From contig PWZW01000116.1 of assembly GCA_003567255.1 (NCBI GenBank), positions 1 to 9,818 on the forward strand: a stretch of DNA of 9,818 nt, read 5' to 3'. The notes beneath the pieces were generated by a model that saw nothing but the letters and a program-made list of their open reading frames with translations, did not search any database and was not told the origin of the DNA. The DNA comes from Puniceicoccaceae bacterium (GTDB lineage Bacteria; Verrucomicrobiota; Verrucomicrobiia; Opitutales; Coraliomargaritaceae). The translations under genes and the position numbers were made by a program. Below, in pieces: positions 1-7,863 of the stretch (position 1 is its first letter; every line of letters begins with the position of its first letter).

Positions 1-2
1 AG

Positions 3-266
3 GATCCGCAGGCGGGATATATTGACAGAGAGCGGGGGCGGGAGGTCGAGGCGCTGAGGGGCGCCCTACCCCAAAGCTTTAGCTTCCTGCAAAGGATGCG
101 CTGCCTCTCCCAGGGCGCAGCTTTTGGGTCGGTCGCCTTTGTCGAGGCGCTCGCCAGGCCCTGGCAACTGGCGACCGGCAGGAAGCGAATGCCCAAACCT
201 CAACTGGTCCACGAAGCGCACTCCGAAGACGGGCGCTTCGCGACTCTGCGCAGGCTCTGGGGATGA
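3..266 (+). CDS. C-terminal end of a RAYT-like (REP-associated tyrosine) transposase, partial at left edge
   Basis: An open frame runs from the left edge (codon phase starting at base 3) to TGA at 264-266, giving the last 87 residues of a protein whose start lies outside the window. The segment reading RCLSQGAAFGSVAFVEAL, followed by a Lys/Arg-rich stretch and a final 'FATLRRLWG', resembles the end of Y1-type REP-associated transposases, which have a 'G-x-x-x-GS-x-x-FVE' motif, a basic 'RKR' segment and a short 'L-x-x-LR-x-L' tail. The catalytic HUH and tyrosine residues would lie upstream and cannot be checked. Base composition here is clearly more GC-rich than in the rest of the window, which would suit a domesticated or acquired mobile gene. 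The two other open frames over this stretch (79-297 minus, 124-360 plus) have unprotein-like compositions. Coding status is fairly likely; the family is a motif-level judgement. Confidence 0.6.
   Translation, partial: DPQAGYIDRERGREVEALRGALPQSFSFLQRMRCLSQGAAFGSVAFVEALARPWQLATGRKRMPKPQLVHEAHSEDGRFATLRRLWG
128..179. repeat. Imperfect inverted repeat with two internal hairpins, inside the RAYT-like gene
   Basis: GTCGGTCGCC at 128-137 pairs with GGCGACCGGC at 170-179 (ten pairs, one G-T wobble). The enclosed segment can form two more small hairpins: CGAG/CTCG (143-153) and GCCAG/CTGGC (153-165), which compete for base 153. Together they make a branched fold. RAYT genes are normally associated with REP palindromes, but those usually sit outside the coding region, and GC-rich DNA makes such folds easily. 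The pairing is seen directly; any function is speculative. Confidence 0.4.
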
Positions 267-359
267 GTGGATGTTTTTGTCGGGAAGCTTGGTTCAAAGT
301 TGCCTCGGTTTACATGCGGTGTTGACTCCAAAATTTAGCGGGCGTTTCCTAGCGTTATA

Positions 360-381
360 GTTGTTTTAAACAACCTTTTTT
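360..381 (+). terminator. Possible weak terminator after the RAYT-like gene
   Basis: GTTGTTTTAAACAAC (360-374) is a near-perfect palindrome followed by CTTTTTT (375-381). The stem is AT-rich with only two G/C pairs on each arm and almost no loop unless some pairs open, so termination would be inefficient. It lies about 95 bp after the transposase stop and before sdhC. The rest of the 267-493 gap shows no convincing gene, and I could not fix a convincing -35/-10 pair for the sdh operon in it. Confidence 0.3.
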
Positions 382-484
382 AAATTTTGCCCGTAATCCC
401 TCTCATTCCCACATCTAATAGATCAGCCCAAAATAAGGTATCGTTTGAAACGTCGCCTTTATAGTCCCAACATAAGTATTGCTT

Positions 485-489
485 AAGGT
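485..489 (+). promoter_or_regulatory. Ribosome binding site that decides the sdhC start
   Basis: AAGGT at 485-489 lies four bases before ATG 494. The frame also has a TTG at 479, but that would place the only purine-rich signal inside the coding region and add five residues without family support. ATG 494 is therefore preferred. Confidence 0.55.
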
Positions 490-493
490 CACC

Positions 494-1291
494 ATGGCAT
501 CACCAAAATCATTTCTCACATCGACCATAGGTCGAAAGATAATCATGGCCCTCACGGGTCTTGTGCTCGTCCTTTTTGTGCTTGGGCACATGGGCGGCAA
601 CCTGCTTATTTTTGCGGGTCAAGACGCGATCAACGCCTATGCTTATCAATTGCACAGCCTTCCTGCTCCGGTTTTGTGGGGCATCCGCGCCTTTTTGCTT
701 GTATGCGTGGGTCTCCACATATGGATGGCGGTCCTTTTAACTTTGGCTAGTCGAAAGGCTCGGCCCGAGGACTACCGCCAAAAAGCTACGGTTCAAGCGA
801 CCTATGCATCCCGCACCATGCGGATGAGCGGGGTAATTCTGCTTTCCTTCATCATTTTCCACATTGCTCACTACACGGCACGCATCATCCCCGGGAAAGA
901 ATACAACACGCAACTGACTGAAGTGCCTCTCGTTCAGGGAGGGGAAACCATGTTAAAACAAAGCGGTGACCCGATAATGACTTTTGACGTCTACACCATG
1001 ATGGTAGCGGGGTTCCAAGTCTGGTGGGTATCTCTTTTTTACATTATTGCGGTAGGTCTCTTGTGCCTTCACCTCACGCATGGGGTAACTAGTATGTTTC
1101 AAACCATCGGTTTAAGGAACAAGCGCTGGGAAAACCGGCTCAACCGGCTTGCACTCGCCTACGGTTGGATCATTTTTTTAGGCTTTGCAGCTATCCCCAC
1201 CGCTGTACTTATCGGCATACTGGATGCTCCCGCATTGACAGCATCAGTGGCGGCTGAAATCCCCACCCAAATTGCAACTCTGGAGAAATAA
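494..1291 (+). CDS. sdhC: Succinate dehydrogenase cytochrome b558 membrane subunit
   Basis: 265 residues from ATG 494. This is the single membrane anchor of complex II in the b558 family (as in Bacillus and the Wolinella FrdC type), holding haem b and passing electrons from the iron-sulfur subunit to quinone in the cytoplasmic membrane. Five hydrophobic segments are visible at about residues 17-40, 62-84, 112-130, 170-197 and 220-243. Candidate haem-ligand histidines lie within them: H32 (in LGHMGGNL), H75 (GLHIW), H123/H126 (FHIAH) and H193/H196 (LHLTH), a number compatible with a two-haem anchor. The loop between helices 3 and 4 (about 131-168) is long and polar. It is the first gene of sdhCAB, 18 bp before sdhA. 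No separate sdhD is present or expected for this type. Identification is by motif pattern and by gene order. Confidence 0.93.
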   Translation: MASPKSFLTSTIGRKIIMALTGLVLVLFVLGHMGGNLLIFAGQDAINAYAYQLHSLPAPVLWGIRAFLLVCVGLHIWMAVLLTLASRKARPEDYRQKATVQATYASRTMRMSGVILLSFIIFHIAHYTARIIPGKEYNTQLTEVPLVQGGETMLKQSGDPIMTFDVYTMMVAGFQVWWVSLFYIIAVGLLCLHLTHGVTSMFQTIGLRNKRWENRLNRLALAYGWIIFLGFAAIPTAVLIGILDAPALTASVAAEIPTQIATLEK

Positions 1292-1309
1292 GCTTCAACT
1301 AAATTTGTT

Positions 1310-3253
<1,944 letters not shown>

Positions 3254-3272
3254 ACACCAAAGCTTTAAGATT

Positions 3273-4037
3273 ATGAAACTGACACTGAAAGTCTGGAGAC
3301 AAAAGAACGCTCAAACTAAGGGCCGTCTGGAAACGTATGTTTTAGACAGCGTTTCGAAAGATTCTTCTTTTTTGGAAATGCTCGACATCCTAAACGAGCA
3401 GCTGATCGCAGATGGCGAAGTACCCATCGCATTCGACCACGATTGTCGGGAAGGAATATGTGGGGCTTGTTCACTCACAATCAACGGAATTCCCCACGGC
3501 CCGGATCGCGCGACGACTGCATGTCAGCTTCACATGCGTAGGTTCAAGGACGGCGAAACCATTACTATTGAACCTTGGAGAGCAAAGCCCTTTCCCGTTA
3601 TCAAAGATTTGGTGACGGACCGTTCGGCCTTTGATGACATCATGCAAGCAGGGGGGTTCATTACCGCTCGGACTGGCAGTGCGATTGATGCAAACGAAAT
3701 AGCTATTCCGAAAGACGACTCAGACTATGCCATGGACGCGGCGGCATGTATTGGCTGCGGCGCATGCGTTGCTGCATGTAAAAACGCATCAGCCATGCTT
3801 TTCACATCTGCGAAAGTTGCACACCTCAACTCGCTTCCTCAGGGAAAACCGGAGAAAGACCGTCGTGTTTTGGCCATGGTTGGGGCAATGGATGAGGCGG
3901 GTTTTGGCAGCTGCACGAACTACGGCGAATGCTCGGCTGTTTGCCCGAAGGAAATTTCTCTGGACATGATCGCGCAGATGAATCGCGATTACCTCACTGC
4001 CAAGGTGAAAACGTTCTTCTCCCAAAAAAGCGCATAA
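3273..4037 (+). CDS. sdhB: Succinate dehydrogenase iron-sulfur subunit
   Basis: 254 residues. It carries electrons from SdhA flavin to the membrane anchor through three clusters. The [2Fe-2S] site is C58, C63, C66 and C84 (CREGICGAC, then a distant Cys). The [4Fe-4S] site starts at CIGCGACVAAC (C159, C162, C165), with C169 and the later C214, C220 and C224 (GSCTNYGECSAVCP) shared between the [4Fe-4S] and [3Fe-4S] sites in the usual ferredoxin-like arrangement. The frame stays open upstream to 3216, but that would overlap sdhA and add 19 non-conserved residues. ATG 3273, 19 bp after the sdhA stop and beginning MKLTLKVWRQ, matches the family start. As with sdhA, no Shine-Dalgarno sequence precedes it. 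It is the last gene of the operon, followed by a strong terminator. Confidence 0.96.
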   Translation: MKLTLKVWRQKNAQTKGRLETYVLDSVSKDSSFLEMLDILNEQLIADGEVPIAFDHDCREGICGACSLTINGIPHGPDRATTACQLHMRRFKDGETITIEPWRAKPFPVIKDLVTDRSAFDDIMQAGGFITARTGSAIDANEIAIPKDDSDYAMDAAACIGCGACVAACKNASAMLFTSAKVAHLNSLPQGKPEKDRRVLAMVGAMDEAGFGSCTNYGECSAVCPKEISLDMIAQMNRDYLTAKVKTFFSQKSA

Positions 4038-4052
4038 GCCGATTCACTGAGC

Positions 4053-4094
4053 AAACAGGGCAGGCGTGCATCAAGCACCCTGCCCTGTTTTGTT
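4053..4094 (+). terminator. Intrinsic terminator of the sdhCAB operon
   Basis: AAACAGGGCAGG (4053-4064) pairs perfectly with CCTGCCCTGTTT (4079-4090). After a single bulged C at 4065 the stem continues with GTG/CAC (4066-4068 with 4076-4078), leaving a seven-base loop (4069-4075). The 3' arm runs into TTTTGTT. It begins 15 bp after the sdhB stop. This is the clearest terminator in the window and separates sdhCAB from the ACT gene. Confidence 0.9.
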
Positions 4095-4127
4095 CGGGAA
4101 AAGCTGTATAGAGGCTGAGCTTATGAG

Positions 4128-4157
4128 TTGCTGCAAAACATAGAAAGCTCATATTGT
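4128..4157 (+). promoter_or_regulatory. Weak candidate promoter for the ACT-domain gene
   Basis: TTGCTG (4128-4133), an 18 bp spacer and TATTGT (4152-4157) match the sigma70 consensus at three and four of six positions. It lies between the sdh terminator and the ACT gene, where a promoter is needed, but the match itself is poor. Confidence 0.3.
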
Positions 4158-4178
4158 GAGAGATAACATCTCTTTAAA

Positions 4179-4637
4179 ATGCCAACAAAAGTTCTAAATC
4201 GCCCCGAGCATCGACCGATTATCCAGTACTCGATTCATGCCGACAACAAGGTCGGACGGTTGAACGAAATCGTCGGGCTCCTCAGTGCGCGTGAAGTGCA
4301 TATCATGGCATTGTCCATTCTCGACACGACAGATAGCTCAATCATTCGGATTATCGTCGATTACCCTGAGGAAGCTCATGCAATGCTAGTGGAACACGGG
4401 TTTTCATTTGCAAGGAGCGAGCTGATTGCGGTGGAGCTGACAACCGAAGCGCAAATAAAGGACGTCACCTGCGCACTGGTTCAAGCGGAAATCAACATCC
4501 ACTATATCTACCCCTTTATCGTGCGTCCAAACGGAAAATCGGCCCTTGCCATCCGCCTGGAGGACAATGACTTAGCTGAAGAAACTCTGCGGCGCCATCA
4601 AGTCAAAGTGCTAACTCAAAACGACATTGCCCGTTGA
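4179..4637 (+). CDS. Tandem ACT-domain protein (putative amino-acid-binding regulator)
   Basis: 152 residues with no catalytic domain. The first ACT domain covers about residues 14-87 (IIQYSIHADNKVGRLNEIV, then HIMALSILDTTDSSIIRIIV): a beta strand, the Gly-Arg turn at the ligand site (DNKVGRL), a helix and two strands. The second covers about 90-150 (QIKDVTCALVQAEINIHYIY, then ALAIRLEDNDLAEETL) and is more diverged. ACT domains bind amino acids or other small ligands, often at dimer interfaces, and control metabolic enzymes. Stand-alone two-ACT proteins like this are known but largely uncharacterised. The gene has no metabolic partner here: upstream is the terminated sdh operon, and the downstream gene is on the other strand. 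A 6 bp hairpin (AGAGAT/ATCTCT, 4159-4173) ends five bases before the ATG, and there is no Shine-Dalgarno sequence. The domain call is firm; ligand and target are unknown. Confidence 0.85.
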   Translation: MPTKVLNRPEHRPIIQYSIHADNKVGRLNEIVGLLSAREVHIMALSILDTTDSSIIRIIVDYPEEAHAMLVEHGFSFARSELIAVELTTEAQIKDVTCALVQAEINIHYIYPFIVRPNGKSALAIRLEDNDLAEETLRRHQVKVLTQNDIAR

Positions 4638-4649
4638 GGCACAAATTGC

Positions 4650-5114
4650 CTAAAAAAGCTTAAGTGAGCGGCGCCGCAAAAGAAGGCGCACCGAAAATGG
4701 GAGTAGAGCAAGCGGCCCGATGAACCAACAAATAAGTAATTCCACGGGCACCGATATTTTGACCGCTCTCGCCTTTTGGAAGAGAACAGTCCCTAAGAAT
4801 AAATTGAGGATCTGGAGCTTACAAAAAAGAGCGAGAAAAGCAATTGGATGTCGGGCAAAGGCACGCGCACTCTGGTAATCCGCCTGAGTGGGTACAGCAG
4901 GCAGGAGCGCCTCAGCCTGAGCCTGCCAGAAGATATAAAAAAGTACTGGAAGAAAAAAGAGTGGTGCCAAGAACGGGGAGGCGACTACGTGAACCAAGCG
5001 ATTTCGAGGTAAGGCGATCATCGCGATCCAAACCGGAGCGGTCATGAACAAAAGATAAAAGAATGAACTATCGAGCTGGCGGGCCCCAAAATAATCAATC
5101 ATCCAGACTGGCAT
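4650..5114 (-). CDS. Small integral membrane protein, ABA4-like (DUF4281) family candidate
   Basis: About 154 residues from ATG 5114. The frame also allows TTG 5135 (161 aa) or ATG 5102 (150 aa), and none of the three has a Shine-Dalgarno sequence. Four hydrophobic segments are visible. The pattern fits the ABA4-like/DUF4281 family: helix 1 with APVWIAMIALPRNR (family: P-x-W-x-L-M-I-x-x-P), a second helix ending FYIFW, a soluble stretch with 'ARAFARHP', a third helix followed by NLFLGTVLFQKA (family: DLFVGRW-x-x-x-x-A), and IGPLALLPF near the end (family: GPxGLL). The conserved Trp-His and Asp of the third helix appear replaced here. The family includes plant ABA4, needed for neoxanthin synthesis, but bacterial members have no settled role. 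It ends in basic RLLLRRRS and converges on the ACT gene with only 12 bp between. It may be co-transcribed with rarA, 103 bp upstream. The membrane call is secure; the family is likely but not certain. Confidence 0.6.
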   Translation of the reverse strand: MPVWMIDYFGARQLDSSFFYLLFMTAPVWIAMIALPRNRLVHVVASPFLAPLFFLPVLFYIFWQAQAEALLPAVPTQADYQSARAFARHPIAFLALFCKLQILNLFLGTVLFQKARAVKISVPVELLICWFIGPLALLPFSVRLLLRRRSLKLF

Positions 5115-5217
5115 AACGCAGGTGAGGTTGAGCAAAACACAAGGGAAAACGAGTCAAATATATTGCTTCGCGGTGAGGAATAGCTCGTCGGGTGACTTTA
5201 ATACACAACGCAAGCTT

Positions 5218-6579
5218 TTAAGGTGCTGCCTCATTCTGGTCTTTTTGAGAAAGCTCTTTCATGCTCGCCCTCAGGTACTCAAGTCTTTGGGCGATGCTTT
5301 TTTCCGCACCGCTCGAGCCGGGTTCAAAAAACTGCATCGGCGTATTCAGGTAGGATTGGCCGGAAATCCCCTCGGGGAAGTCGTGGCTGTAGAGGTATTC
5401 CTTGCCATTACCCGCGGCTTTGCTGGCCGCGCCATGCCCGTCCCGCAGCCAAAGTGGTACCTCTTGGGATGGTCCGGTTTCCAAAGCATGCTTCACCTTC
5501 TTCATGGCGACGGTCACCGAGTTGCTTTTGTGGGCCGTTGCCAGAAAAAGAATAGCGTGGGCGAGAGCATACTCACACTCTGGCGGGCCAACAGTTTCGC
5601 AAGCACGGAAAGCGGCGTTGGCTACCAAAAGTGCGTTTGAATTTGCCAAACCGATGTCTTCCGATGCGAGAATAACGAGACGCCGTGCGATGAACCTCGG
5701 ATCCTCCCCCCCAGCCAACATCTTAAAACCCCAATAGAGGCTGGCATCTGGATCAGAGCCGCGAATGCTTTTAATCAGCGCAGAGGCATGGTTGTAGTGC
5801 TCGTCTTCATCACGGTCGTATCGGATTTGCCTCTCTTTGGAAAAGCCTTCAAGTACGTCCACATCGATATGACTTCCCAATGGTTGCCCCAGAACTATCG
5901 TTTCCAAAGCATTGAGCGCTTTTCTCATATCCCCATTAGCAAACCTCGCCAACCCCGTAAAGACCTCAGTATCTGCAGTGCAGCGATGTCTGCCGAGTCC
6001 CCGCTCCTCATCCTTCAATGCATTTTTCAAAGCTAATTCAACGGCAGCCTCAGGAAGCGGCTCTAATCGGAACAAGTGGCTCCTGCTCAGGAGCGGCGCG
6101 TTGACATAGAAACCGGGGTTATGGGTGGTTGCTCCGATCAAGCGGATGTTCCCCTCTTCGACATCAGGAAGCAATAAATCCTGTTGGGCTTTATTAAACC
6201 GATGAATTTCATCGATAAAAAGGATTGTCCGACTCCCCGCCTCGTACCGGGCAAGGCGGAGAATATCACGCATTTCCGCCACGTTGGAGAGGACGGCGTT
6301 GATCTGCCTAAATTTCGAACCGGTTTGCTGGGCAATCACCCTTGCGAGGGTCGTCTTGCCGCAACCGGGCGGACCATAGAAGAGCAAGCTACCGAATTCG
6401 TTGAGCTTTAGGAGTTTTGGAAGGAGACAATCCTCGCCGAGAAGGTGAGTTTGCCCGACCATTTCCTCCAAGCGCCTCGGGCGCATCCGCGCGGCCAAGG
6501 GCACGGCAGCCCTCGCCCCAGAGCCGTGCACTTCACTTGGCTCAGGGCCAAGAAAATCCCCTTGGCTTTCGTCGTTCAT
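5218..6579 (-). CDS. rarA: Replication-associated recombination protein A (RarA/MgsA), AAA+ ATPase
   Basis: 453 residues, the usual size. RarA is a homotetrameric AAA+ ATPase related to clamp loaders that acts at stalled replication forks and interacts with SSB at DNA ends. The N-terminal PLAARMRPRRLEEMVGQ (27-43) is the family signature. Walker A is GPPGCGKT (69-76), Walker B LFIDEIHRFN (120-129), sensor 1 GATTHNP (149-155; most relatives have GATTENP), the arginine-finger region LLSRS (163-167) and sensor 2 GDMRKALN (216-223). The C-terminal half carries the tetramerisation region, including the conserved SDPDAS-x-YW stretch (275-283), a 'GGEDPRFIARRL' segment (290-301) and a 'SNS' segment (352-354). 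There is no ubiquitin-binding zinc finger, as expected in bacteria. It begins 153 bp from the divergent dnaX start. The bases before ATG have only a weak GAAG, so start choice rests on the ATG and on the family length. Confidence 0.95.
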   Translation of the reverse strand: MNDESQGDFLGPEPSEVHGSGARAAVPLAARMRPRRLEEMVGQTHLLGEDCLLPKLLKLNEFGSLLFYGPPGCGKTTLARVIAQQTGSKFRQINAVLSNVAEMRDILRLARYEAGSRTILFIDEIHRFNKAQQDLLLPDVEEGNIRLIGATTHNPGFYVNAPLLSRSHLFRLEPLPEAAVELALKNALKDEERGLGRHRCTADTEVFTGLARFANGDMRKALNALETIVLGQPLGSHIDVDVLEGFSKERQIRYDRDEDEHYNHASALIKSIRGSDPDASLYWGFKMLAGGEDPRFIARRLVILASEDIGLANSNALLVANAAFRACETVGPPECEYALAHAILFLATAHKSNSVTVAMKKVKHALETGPSQEVPLWLRDGHGAASKAAGNGKEYLYSHDFPEGISGQSYLNTPMQFFEPGSSGAEKSIAQRLEYLRASMKELSQKDQNEAAP

Positions 6580-6732
6580 TGAACTTCAAGGCAGACAGGG
6601 AGCGACTGCCAGCGCAACTAAAAGTGTTTGGTTCACGGAGTCATGGAGTAGACAGTCTGTTTTTCAAATTCCTCCCTTGCCTAGTGATGAGAGGGAATCA
6701 TGCTTTGCTGGTAGAGGGATCTTCCGACAAAA
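6580..6732. promoter_or_regulatory. Divergent intergenic control region between rarA and dnaX
   Basis: This 153 bp gap must carry the outward signals for both genes. I found no -35/-10 pair good enough to name on either strand. Visible items are AGAGGGA (6713-6719), a plausible but distant (13 bp) ribosome binding site for dnaX, and the small palindrome AGACAGTCT (6653-6661). A TAG at 6712-6714 in the dnaX frame rules out any longer DnaX N-terminus. Confidence 0.5.
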
Positions 6733-7863
6733 ATGCAAAAAGGTTATCAAGTAATCGCCCGTCGTTGGCGTCCGCGGCAATTTGACGAATTGGTCGGCCA
6801 AGAACACATCGTACGTACCCTGAGTAATGCGATAGAAAGCCAGCGAATCGCTCATGCTTATCTTTTTGTAGGCCCTAGGGGAACAGGAAAAACAAGTACG
6901 GCCCGGCTTTTTGCAAAGGCCCTGAATGCGGAAGGCGGACCGTCGATCCATCCGGATAACGAATCCGAAATCAGCCGCGAAATAATGTCAGGCACCTGCC
7001 TCGACGTGATTGAGATTGACGGAGCATCCAACAATTCGGTGGAGCAAATTCGCAGTTTACGCGAGGAGTGCCAATATGCGCCGAGCCGGTGCCAGTATAA
7101 AATCTACATTATCGACGAAGTGCACATGTTGAGTACGGCGGCCTTCAATGCTTTGCTAAAAACGCTGGAGGAACCCCCTGAGCACGTGAAATTCTTTTTT
7201 GCGACCACGGAGGCTCACAAAGTGCTCGATACGATTGTTTCCCGCTGTCAACGCTTTGAGTTTCGCCCCATTTCGGAACAAGTGATCGCGGAGAAGCTAG
7301 CCATAATCGCGAAAGCTGAGGAAATCAATGCAGCCCCGGCAGCGCTCAAATCGATTGCGCGTTTGGCCAATGGTGGGATGCGCGATGCGCAATCGATCCT
7401 CGACCAGATGATTTCCTTTTGCGGTGAGGAAATAAACGAGCAAGACGTCCTTGATGTCTATGGGTTGGCAGCCCCTGCAGAAATAGAAGCACTGGCAGGA
7501 GCGATCGCTGCTTTGGATTTTAGTAACATCCTCCGTTTGGTTGAAAAGTTTTGTGATGAAGGACGTGATCTATTCCGCATTTTATCGGATTTGGAAACGC
7601 GCATCCGGGAAGTATTGCTCGAGGCAATCCAACAAAAAGGAAGCACAAATGCCCTTGGAGCGACGCTAACGACTGAGCAACTGATGCGGCTTCTGGACGC
7701 GCTTCATACCGGCATGCCGGCGGTACAGAGAGGCCTCTCCGAACGAGTCAATTTTGAAGTTGTGTTACTGAAAGCAGCGGAAGAATCACGGACTCGATCG
7801 ATAGACAGCCTGTTAAAGGAATTAGGAAAAGCTGGCGGATTGTCAGAAAAAAAAAAGGCCTGA
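6733..7863 (+). CDS. dnaX: DNA polymerase III gamma/tau subunit, zero-frame (gamma-like) product
   Basis: 376 residues in the zero frame. DnaX is the ATPase motor of the clamp loader, opening the sliding clamp and loading it at primer junctions. YQVIARRWRPRQFDELVGQEH (5-25) is the classic start. Walker A is GPRGTGKT (47-54), Walker B IYIIDEVHML (124-133), sensor 1 FFATTEAHK (155-163), the arginine-finger SRC (170-172) and sensor 2 GGMRDAQ (214-220). Domain III (about 235-370) follows. The usual four-cysteine zinc module between Walker A and 'DVIEIDGAS' is degraded: aligned without gaps to my recollection of E. coli, its cysteines correspond to A66, D75, S78 and S81. The frame ends ...SEKKKA then TGA, two codons after an A10 run. 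That makes a protein lacking the tau tail, so the gene probably depends on recoding (see the entries at 7847 and 7857). Confidence 0.95.
   Translation: MQKGYQVIARRWRPRQFDELVGQEHIVRTLSNAIESQRIAHAYLFVGPRGTGKTSTARLFAKALNAEGGPSIHPDNESEISREIMSGTCLDVIEIDGASNNSVEQIRSLREECQYAPSRCQYKIYIIDEVHMLSTAAFNALLKTLEEPPEHVKFFFATTEAHKVLDTIVSRCQRFEFRPISEQVIAEKLAIIAKAEEINAAPAALKSIARLANGGMRDAQSILDQMISFCGEEINEQDVLDVYGLAAPAEIEALAGAIAALDFSNILRLVEKFCDEGRDLFRILSDLETRIREVLLEAIQQKGSTNALGATLTTEQLMRLLDALHTGMPAVQRGLSERVNFEVVLLKAAEESRTRSIDSLLKELGKAGGLSEKKKA
7847..7857 (+). promoter_or_regulatory. dnaX slippery site (A10-G, containing A-AAA-AAG) for -1 frameshift or transcript slippage
   Basis: Ten consecutive A (7847-7856) followed by G. 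In the dnaX phase the codons are GAA AAA AAA AAG GCC TGA, so bases 7851-7857 are A-AAA-AAG, the same heptamer used by E. coli dnaX, in the correct register for simultaneous -1 slippage. A preceding A-AAA-AAA heptamer (7848-7854) is also in register. A run this long could alternatively act through RNA-polymerase slippage, as described for Thermus dnaX; adding one A gives the same long protein. The zero-frame stop follows immediately, while the -1 frame is open for 121 codons. Confidence 0.75.

Noticed and set aside
79..360. Short ORFs 79-297 (-) and 124-360 (+) before sdhC
   Set aside because: Low-complexity, Arg/Pro/Ser-rich translations; the frame starting at base 3 gives a better, RAYT-like protein over the same stretch.
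445..474. TTGAAA (445-450) as -35 of an sdh promoter
   Set aside because: No acceptable -10 lies at 16-19 bp; the best candidates (CAACAT, AACATA) match poorly. The sdh promoter remains unplaced.
4637..4657. Hairpin AGGCA/TGCCT followed by AAAAAA after the ACT gene, considered as a terminator
   Set aside because: On the plus strand the run after the stem is A, not T, and on the minus strand the T-run precedes the stem, so it is not an intrinsic terminator in either direction.
4668..4677. Perfect palindrome GCGGCGCCGC near the end of the ABA4-like gene
   Set aside because: It encodes the basic Arg-rich tail, has no T-run at useful spacing and no loop; no evidence for a regulatory role.
6417..6785. 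122-codon plus-strand ORF across the rarA start and the divergent gap
   Set aside because: It overlaps rarA antisense and runs into dnaX in another frame, with an unstructured basic translation; a shadow ORF.
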